Positions 6,331 through 11,065 of a stretch of DNA of 11,065 bases are shown here, piece by piece. A program made the position numbers and the translations under genes. The notes under the pieces were generated by a model. The model had not been told where the DNA came from, did not search any database, and saw nothing but the letters and a program-made list of their open reading frames with translations. This DNA comes from an uncultured Clostridia bacterium (lineage in GTDB: Bacteria > Bacillota > Clostridia > Oscillospirales > Butyricicoccaceae). Each line of letters begins with the position of its first letter. The stretch's first letter is position 1. The stretch covers positions 1-11,065 of the forward strand of contig CAJUSB010000108.1 of the NCBI GenBank assembly GCA_910589115.1, read 5' to 3'.

Positions 6331-7770
6331 ATGCCGAGCCTGTTAGGGGTTACTAATCCCGTCCCAGGTCAGGACACTACCAATATTAACCGGCAGCTTC
6401 CCGTGAATCCGAGCTCCGATACGCGCGTGCAAAACGCGCCGAACCTCGACCGGGTCAGCCGTCCCGATAACCGCACCGAACGCCAGGACTCCGGCGACGC
6501 CGCAGGCCCCGGCGGTTCGCTCCGTTATGACAGTAATTTCCAGGCCTTCCTCCAAAAACTGCGCGATACCCCAGGCCTCGCACAGACTTTGGCCCGCCTC
6601 ATGGCCGAATATAAATCTATCGTTTCCTCTGGCATGGACGAAGGTATCGCCGCCGAAATGGGCCAGCTTCTCTCTATGCTCCCCATGGACGAAAGCGAAC
6701 TGCTTAAATTCCTCACCCAGCAGCTGGGTGACAGCGCACGCTTCCGCGGCCCCCTCTTTACCATGCTCCGCGAAGCCTACTCCCAGAGCCAAACCCAGAA
6801 TATCAAAACCGATATCCTGCAATTCCTTAAACGCTACGGCGACTTTACCTCCACCGAGCACATCGAGGGCAACCTCCTGCGTACCCTCGGCCAGCTGGGC
6901 CGCGCAATCCCCGCCAGCTACAGCCGCCCCCTTACTCCCCTTACCCAGCAGCTGCAATCCCTCTTCCAAAGCGGCGACCGCGCCGGTGCGCTCAAGCTGT
7001 TGCAAGGCAGTATCCTCAACCACCTCGCTCGCTATACCGAGGCAACACACGATATGGGCCTTTCCCGCACACTGATCTCTCAGTTTGCACTCGATATCTC
7101 CCGCTATGAAAACGGCTCGGAGGAAAATCTCCTCCTCTCCTTTAACCAGCTGCTCAGCCATGAATCACTGAAAGCTCAGCTCGGTAATGTCACCGCAGAC
7201 GCCCTGCTCAACTCTATTAAAAATAACGACTTCGCCCGCGCAGCAAACGAAAACCAGTTCGCAAACCAATTCGCCCGCGCAGCAGATATGGCCCTGCGCG
7301 GCAGTGGCGGCGCAGAAGCACAGGAGTCTTTCCGGCAGATCCTTCAAGCCATGCTTATCAATGAAAGCGTGTACATGCCCATTAACCATATCATCCTGCC
7401 GATGGAATGGCAAGGGAAGTTCATGTTCTCCGAACTGTGGGTCGATCCCGATGCGGAGGATAACCTGCATAAAGGCGGCGGCAAAAAGGATAATACACTC
7501 CGCTTCCTGCTGAAAGTCGATATCCAGGGCCTCGGCTTCTTCGATATCGTCATGGGCAGCCGCGGCCAGGATGTCGAAATGCTGATTTCCTGCCCCGCAA
7601 CCGTTGCCCCCTTCTCGCAAATCATCCAGAATGAGCTTTCCCGCATCCTGACCGACAACGGCCTGCGTCCCGCCGGGATCCAAGTCACCAAAATGGAACG
7701 CCCGCTGACCCTGTCTGCGGTCTTCCCCAAAATCTATGAAGGAGAGAACAGCGTCAATGTCAAGATATGA
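6331..7770 (+). CDS. FliK-like (flagellar hook-length control C-domain) protein
   Basis: 479 residues. The first ~65 are polar, rich in N, R, D, P and G, and probably disordered. Residues ~70-330 are a mostly alpha-helical middle part with an internal near-repeat (ND-FARAAN / ANQ-FARAAD). Residues ~340-470 look like the FliK C-terminal domain (Flg_hook type): LRFLLKVDIQGLGFFDIVMG, then DVEMLISCPATVAPFSQ and a helix IIQNELSRILTDNGL. In flagellar export, that domain contacts the FlhB cytoplasmic domain to switch substrates from rod/hook to filament. The next gene encodes an FlhB C-domain-like protein, which fits the pairing seen with ylqG-ylqH-type genes of Bacillus; homology to ylqG is my inference. 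The ATG at 6331 follows GAAAGGGAG by 8 nt; an upstream in-frame ATG at 6244 coincides with the promoter and is rejected. No signal peptide or membrane segment. Confidence 0.7.
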   Translation: MPSLLGVTNPVPGQDTTNINRQLPVNPSSDTRVQNAPNLDRVSRPDNRTERQDSGDAAGPGGSLRYDSNFQAFLQKLRDTPGLAQTLARLMAEYKSIVSSGMDEGIAAEMGQLLSMLPMDESELLKFLTQQLGDSARFRGPLFTMLREAYSQSQTQNIKTDILQFLKRYGDFTSTEHIEGNLLRTLGQLGRAIPASYSRPLTPLTQQLQSLFQSGDRAGALKLLQGSILNHLARYTEATHDMGLSRTLISQFALDISRYENGSEENLLLSFNQLLSHESLKAQLGNVTADALLNSIKNNDFARAANENQFANQFARAADMALRGSGGAEAQESFRQILQAMLINESVYMPINHIILPMEWQGKFMFSELWVDPDAEDNLHKGGGKKDNTLRFLLKVDIQGLGFFDIVMGSRGQDVEMLISCPATVAPFSQIIQNELSRILTDNGLRPAGIQVTKMERPLTLSAVFPKIYEGENSVNVKI

Positions 7771-8161
7771 TACCCCGGCCACCGGCCGCGCTGTCGCCCT
7801 GCGCTATGACGGCGGTTCATCCGCGCCAATCGTAGTCGCCTCCGGCATGGGATACCTTGCCGAACGCATCGTTGAAGTCGCTGCCGACAACAACGTCCCC
7901 GTTTATGAAGATAACTCCCTTGCAACAATGCTCTCTCAGCTTCAGCTCGGGCAGGCAATCCCTGATTCGCTTTATCAGGCGATTGTTGAGATTTATGTTT
8001 ATTTCCTGAACTTTGACCCCAATGATCCGGATAAAGCCCGCAAAGACCGCGAACAGTCCCGCCGCGCCGCTATGGCCGCAGAAGCCGCCGCAAGGGCCGC
8101 CGAAGCAAAGGCCGCTGCTGCCCGCGCTGCCGCTGCCGACGCGGATGAAGACGACGAATAA
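7757..8161 (+). CDS. Free-standing FlhB C-terminal-domain-like protein (YlqH/FhlB type)
   Basis: 134 residues. Residues ~10-85 match the cytoplasmic domain of the type III export switch protein FlhB/YscU: GRAVALRYDGGSSAPIVVAS, LAERIVEVAADNNVPVYED, then GQAIPDSLYQAIVEIYVY. All membrane segments are absent. The segment where FlhB carries its autocleavage motif NPTH reads TPATG here, so self-cleavage is not expected; the protein begins close to where the cleaved half of FlhB would start. Residues ~90-134 are a charged, alanine-rich helix ending in DADEDDE. The start at 7757 gives 14 bp of overlap with the preceding stop and a GGAGAG site 10 nt upstream; an ATG at 7736 in the same frame is possible but lacks a good site. 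The overlap argues for coupled translation with the FliK-like gene. Confidence 0.82.
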   Translation: MSRYDTPATGRAVALRYDGGSSAPIVVASGMGYLAERIVEVAADNNVPVYEDNSLATMLSQLQLGQAIPDSLYQAIVEIYVYFLNFDPNDPDKARKDREQSRRAAMAAEAAARAAEAKAAAARAAAADADEDDE

Positions 8162-8202
8162 GGCGCTGGGAAAGTGCTGAAATATAGAAAAGGGGATCTG
8201 TT

Positions 8203-8781
8203 ATGAGCCATCGCTACCTGATTTCTGATAAAGACCACAATCCGATTGCACAGGCAGAGCTGACCTCTGCCCCCGAAACGGAACCGCTCCACCTGAACGT
8301 GCTCAACGGCCATGCCGAACGTGTGGCAGAGGCCATTGATGTTTGCCTGATTGCAATGTATGATGAAGATTTGACCTTCCGCGGACGTGTGGGCTACCGC
8401 TATGGCGACTGCGTCGTTATTCAGCCGCTCGAACGCCTGGATGCATCCGCACGCCGGAATCTTCGGGTTCCTACCCCGTTTGAAAGCTATTTGTATCCCG
8501 TTACCGGCAGCTGGCGAGGCCAACGCGGCTTTATCTGCAAGGATCTGAGCTGCGGCGGTATCGCTTTCCAGACCGCTCAACCCCTTGACGTGGGCGAAAT
8601 TATTCAGGTCGTAATCGCGCCAATGCCGCAGCCGCTGCTGGTTCAGGCCCAGATTTTGCGCCCACTCCCCTCTAAGCCCGGTGATGAGCCAACATATGCA
8701 TCTAAATTCGTTGATTTGTGCGATGATGAGGATGCAATGCTTAGAAAAACTGTGTTTTCATTACAGCTCGAGGGTAGATAG
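8203..8781 (+). CDS. PilZ-domain protein (probable c-di-GMP receptor)
   Basis: 192 residues, cytoplasmic. Residues ~1-78 form an N-terminal beta-rich region comparable in position to the YcgR N-domain. Residues ~80-190 are a PilZ domain with both c-di-GMP contacts intact: RxxxR as RRNLR (84-88) and DxSxxG as DLSCGG (114-119). Such proteins bind c-di-GMP and often slow or stop flagella, or control surface polymers. Start: ATG at 8203 with AAAGGGGA about 6 nt before it. It lies 41 bp after the FlhB-like gene in the same operon with no terminator between, so a role linking c-di-GMP to flagellar export or motility is inferred from context. No obvious terminator follows directly; the nearest is at 9078. 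Confidence 0.88.
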   Translation: MSHRYLISDKDHNPIAQAELTSAPETEPLHLNVLNGHAERVAEAIDVCLIAMYDEDLTFRGRVGYRYGDCVVIQPLERLDASARRNLRVPTPFESYLYPVTGSWRGQRGFICKDLSCGGIAFQTAQPLDVGEIIQVVIAPMPQPLLVQAQILRPLPSKPGDEPTYASKFVDLCDDEDAMLRKTVFSLQLEGR

Positions 8782-9077
8782 TCCCCTCCCTTGGAAATGC
8801 TAACTTTTTTGATGCGCAGGCTTGATTTCTTTATACGGATTATTATCTAAGGCTGATGCATGAACTGTGTAAACGCCCTCACTGGTGCCAAAATTCGACC
8901 CGTTTACACAGTTCAGTTATCAGTCTCGATTATCCTCTCTTTTTAACTCCGTGAAAAGTATTTTGGGGTTTTTCGTTTATTTTGCTTTAGTCAATCCTGG
9001 GCGCTATTGGGCAAGAATATGGCGGGATCATATTTCTCGTACTTCACAACTATGAAATAAACCTTTTGGGTATTCTG
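8782..9077. other. Gene-free stretch downstream of the PilZ gene
   Basis: AT-richer than the operon before it. It contains the inverted repeat at 8861-8915 and no ORF with a credible start, ribosome site or family motif. A frame from about 8950 to 9055 (ending YFSYFTTMK) is open for some 35 codons but matches nothing I recognise. Confidence 0.6.
8861..8915. repeat. 55-bp element with perfect 15-bp terminal inverted repeats
   Basis: TGAACTGTGTAAACG (8861-8875) and CGTTTACACAGTTCA (8901-8915) are perfect inverted copies around 25 bp. The arms contain CTGTGTAAA, which resembles ends of IS256-family (Mutator-like) insertion sequences. Without a transposase gene, this may be two abutting IS ends, a very small MITE or a solo excision scar. 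The loop is too long and there is no U-run, so a terminator is unlikely. Confidence 0.65.
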
Positions 9078-9122
9078 AAATCCCCTGAAAGCACTGTTTG
9101 AAGTGTTTTCAGGGGATTTTTT
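9078..9122 (+). terminator. Strong rho-independent terminator
   Basis: AAATCCCCTGAAAGCACT (9078-9095) pairs with 9102-9119 over 18 bp with a single G-T pair and a 6-nt loop (GTTTGA), followed by T6 (9117-9122). It is about 300 bp beyond the PilZ gene and is the only clear plus-strand terminator there. It also lies between convergent units; the minus-strand tail has just TTT, so termination of the phage genes would be weaker. Confidence 0.88.
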
Positions 9123-9412
9123 AGGTTTCTATTTCATTACGGTCGGTTGCTATGCATCGCCTTTCCGGAAGCCCTTCGCATACGCATTCAGTTTCTACCG
9201 CCCACGATTCCGCACTCCACGTGCCGCTGTCGTGTCCTGAAACTCCTTGCGGTAACATCCCCGGTATCCTTCCACTTTCCGTATGTCATCATTTCGTCGT
9301 CCCCTGCTTCGGATCATTTCCTTCATGATACGCCGCAGACTGTGCTTTTCGTTCCCAGCCTGCGGTGTACACAGATTTGCACATAGTGCATTGCTTCCAG
9401 GTCGGCTGAATG
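9123..9412. other. No supported gene; possible decayed phage sequence
   Basis: Several short minus-strand frames overlap here: one from ATG 9384 to TGA 9289 (31 residues), whose stop overlaps an ATG at 9292 leading to TGA 9188 (34 residues, begins MMTYGKWKDTG), and another 43-residue basic frame. None has a good ribosome site or a recognisable family. Reading jumps between frames, as in a decayed gene. Holin or lysin genes often follow an XkdX-like gene, so this may be their debris; that is speculation. Confidence 0.4.
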
Positions 9413-9538
9413 TTACTCTCCCATGATTTCTGCCGCCTGCTCAGCAGTTAAGCGGCCAGCAGCGACAAGCGCTTGAATACGCTGCTTGTTCCACAACTGC
9501 GGGTAATACTGGATTGCTAAGCTGTATACATCCATCAT
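9413..9538 (-). CDS. XkdX-like small phage tail protein
   Basis: 41 residues. The pattern (tyrosine-rich start, SLAIQYYPQLWNKQRIQALV, then AAGRLTAEQAAEIMGE) fits the XkdX family (PF09693), small proteins encoded just after tail-fibre genes in many Firmicutes prophages; function unknown. The site GAGGAGGT lies 4 nt before ATG 9538 and 7 nt before ATG 9535; either could start. The same frame is open upstream to 9697, but that would overlap the previous gene and lacks a site. It is the last recognisable gene of the minus-strand tail operon. Confidence 0.6.
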   Translation of the reverse strand: MMDVYSLAIQYYPQLWNKQRIQALVAAGRLTAEQAAEIMGE

Positions 9539-9593
9539 AAATACCTCCTCTCCGTCTGGCGTTGATGGGACATACCATTCGGCGCACTCTTCA

Positions 9594-9941
9594 TCACAGC
9601 GCCATTCCTCCCATCGCTGCAAGAAAGTCAATATCCGCCCGTAACCGCTCCATCTCAGACGGCGGCGGGGCAGGGACAGCAGTCTGGTCCGCCGCAATCT
9701 CTTCCGCAGTGCGCTTTACTACAGCCTGTCCGTTCCACTTGTACAGAGGGATGCCCTCTGCGTCATAGAGAGAGGGGTTTTCCTCTCCGTCTGGAGACAG
9801 TCGGAATTGATAGCCGCCCTGTTCGTTGATGCAAATCGCGTCTGCGGTGTCACAATCAGGGTGTGGGCCGTCGCTCCAACAGTCGATGATGCGGTTGTAG
9901 CTGTCGGGTTTGATATAATGCTTGTTGTAAAATTCATCCAT
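9594..9941 (-). CDS. Phage tail accessory protein of unknown function
   Basis: 115 residues, soluble and acidic, with no membrane segment. It starts MDEFYNKHYIKPDSYNRI, has a central beta-rich part (GGYQFRLSPDGEENP) and a proline-rich linker (TAVPAPPPSE). It ends in a helix, MERLRADIDFLAAMGGMAL, a C-terminal pattern I associate with small clostridial-prophage proteins between tail fibre and XkdX. ATG 9941 has AAGGAGGA 8 nt upstream. That ribosome site overlaps the restored stop of the tail-fibre gene, indicating tight coupling. No enzymatic motif; a receptor-binding or chaperone role is only a guess. Confidence 0.6.
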   Translation of the reverse strand: MDEFYNKHYIKPDSYNRIIDCWSDGPHPDCDTADAICINEQGGYQFRLSPDGEENPSLYDAEGIPLYKWNGQAVVKRTAEEIAADQTAVPAPPPSEMERLRADIDFLAAMGGMAL

Positions 9942-9956
9942 AATTGTTTGTCCTCC

Positions 9957-10978
9957 TTAAAGGTTTGCGTCAAAATCAAGATAAATATTTTTGTTGTTTT
10001 GGTTCCTCAAAAAATAAGTATCTCCAAGCACTACTTTTGAAGAATCTAGCGGTTCAAAAGTCAACCACAAATTACGATAAGTATCGCCGCAGCAATAACG
10101 CCTTTATACTTTACCGGGATATCTACATTGGCATTTTTTGTTGCAATCAGTTCGTCATCTCCAATATTAGTTTTGATAGTGGGCAATATCCGCATCTGGA
10201 CAGGGGCAATGAATTGTCCCTCAAGCCTTGTTGCAGTGAATGCCTGAATAAAGGCTGTTTTTGACCATTCACCAATGAACTTATATCGCCAAAAGTACCG
10301 CTGACACTTTGCCAGCTCTGTTGCATAATCTGGAATTTCGTTGAGCACCCACTTGCTCCCTTCCTTGTGAGCAAGCGTTTGATAGGAACCAAATTCGGTT
10401 TTTACGGCTACAACACCTTTATTTGTGTATTGTCGTCTGAATATTTGCGGCCCGCCATCAGTAGTTAATGCAACAGCCAGTCCGGCAGGCGTTGCAAATA
10501 AAATTTGATTTGATGAAGGATATTGCGTCGGTACAGTTAGAGTTCCAAATTCCAATGTTCCATCTGTATATAATGCGGATAATGTAAGCTGTTTCCCTAA
10601 AAAACGTTTTTTAAATTCTTCTACAGGAACTTTTTGATAAAAATTTGAAGAAAACGCAACACTACCATCGTTCAAAACAGTTGCGCCATCGCTTTTCCAG
10701 CGATCTATGCCATATCCTCCGCTGTATTCATCCTGCCCTTTTTGGTTCACTGAATTCGCAAAATACCAATTATCCAGCAAATTTCGATTGCAAAACTGCT
10801 TGTAATGCTCCGCAATCGTTTCATCACTGTCCGGCATTTTCAGATTGCCGGCGTTCAGCAGCTTTGGAAGATCGCTAATAGCAATTACTCCGGTTCCTTC
10901 GGCTGCTGAATGTGCCAGCAATATATCTGATAATGCGGGGGTATTCATATGTGCTAATTTATCAATTCCAATACTCAT
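9957..10978 (-). CDS. Phage tail-fibre/appendage protein, C-terminus in -1 frame (frameshifted)
   Basis: The initial frame runs from ATG 10978 (AAGGGAG site 10 nt before) to a TGA at 10061-10063, 305 residues. The N-terminal ~65 residues are an attachment region. Then come RNLLDNWYFANSVNQKG (about 65-81) and YGIDRWKSDGATV, an opening typical of clostridial phage tail-fibre jelly-roll domains, and IPDYATELAKCQRYFWRY (about 215-232). After A298 the frame ends in an unnatural hydrophobic tail (ILIVICG). In the -1 frame the sequence continues DTYRNLWLTFEP through VVLGDTYFLRNQNNKNIY to YLDFDANL and a TAA at 9957-9959, 42 residues that fit such a protein's end. That stop sits in the ribosome site of the next gene. 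The frame change must lie between about 10103 and 10085. A one-base deletion or sequencing error is likeliest; no canonical slippery heptamer is evident. It probably binds a host surface receptor. Confidence 0.75.
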
Positions 10979-11028
10979 TTTTGCTTGCTCCCTTCAAATT
11001 ACAAACTGTGATTTTTAGGGGGCAGCCC

Positions 11029-11065
11029 TTACTTTTGTTTCACTTTTACTTTACAGATTCGCATC
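11029..11065 (-). CDS. 3' end of an upstream phage gene (partial)
   Basis: The minus-strand frame entering at the right edge reads MRICKVKVKQK and stops at TAA 11029-11031, 50 bp before the tail-fibre start. Only about 11 codons are visible, too few to name. Position and spacing suggest the end of the preceding tail or baseplate gene of the same operon. Confidence 0.3.
   Translation of the reverse strand, partial: MRICKVKVKQK

Noticed and set aside
6343..7782. Two long minus-strand open frames (272 and 205 codons) opposite the FliK-like gene
   Set aside because: They arise from strong codon bias of the plus-strand gene, lack ribosome sites and protein-family motifs, and the plus frame has promoter, ribosome site and domain support.
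8947..9055. Open frame ending YFSYFTTMK as a possible transposase remnant
   Set aside because: Only about 36 codons, no start or recognisable motif; not enough to call a pseudogene.
9147..9386. 79-codon plus-strand frame downstream of the terminator
   Set aside because: Serine/proline/cysteine-rich sequence with no ribosome site and no family resemblance; the plus-strand terminator just upstream makes expression unlikely.
1..11065. CRISPR array, tRNA, rRNA or phage attachment site
   Set aside because: No regularly spaced repeats of CRISPR size, no tRNA-like cloverleaf or rRNA segment seen by eye, and no integrase or paired att-like repeats in the window.

Overview
The window looks like a chromosomal segment from a motile, low-to-mid-GC Gram-positive anaerobe, most likely a clostridial (Oscillospiraceae-type) gut bacterium. 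Supporting signs are strong AGGAGG ribosome sites, textbook sigma-A promoters, an S-layer-homology (SLH) anchored pectin enzyme, a FliK-like/FlhB-like pair typical of Firmicutes, a clostridial-phage tail module and GC-rich intergenic hairpin repeats. The taxonomic placement is inference.

Layout. (1) Bases 1-443 hold only debris: the C-terminal end of an unrecognised protein, a small hairpin and tandem TGTCC-bearing repeats. (2) Bases 444-3155 (minus strand) are a complete three-gene operon: promoter at 3127-3155, an ABC importer permease (apparently starting at a non-AUG codon), its compact ATPase, a Methyltransf_32-type SAM methyltransferase, and a terminator at 444-473. No substrate-binding protein gene is present, so the substrate is unknown. 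(3) Bases 3223-5885 (minus) are a single-gene unit: a strong TTGACA-17-TATGAT promoter, a leader of about 170 nt, and a secreted GH28 polygalacturonase-like enzyme with a C-terminal SLH region, ending in a hairpin. (4) Bases 5886-6243 lie between two divergent promoters and are packed with GC-rich hairpins, including a 29-bp unit present twice. (5) Bases 6244-8781 (plus) are an operon for a FliK-like protein, a free-standing FlhB C-terminal-domain-like protein and a PilZ (c-di-GMP-binding) protein, probably connected with flagellar export or motility. (6) Bases 8782-9412 have no convincing gene but hold a 55-bp perfect-armed inverted repeat and a very strong terminator. (7) Bases 9413-11065 (minus) are the distal tail-gene end of a prophage or prophage remnant: the end of an upstream gene, a tail-fibre gene whose normal C-terminus lies in the -1 frame, a tail accessory gene and an XkdX-like small gene.

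The most notable items are the FliK-like/FlhB-like/PilZ cassette, the non-AUG start of the permease, the single frame change that restores the tail-fibre C-terminus, and two repeat structures (5928-6188 and 8861-8915). I saw no CRISPR array, tRNA or rRNA. I did not find a clearly new defence or biosynthetic system.
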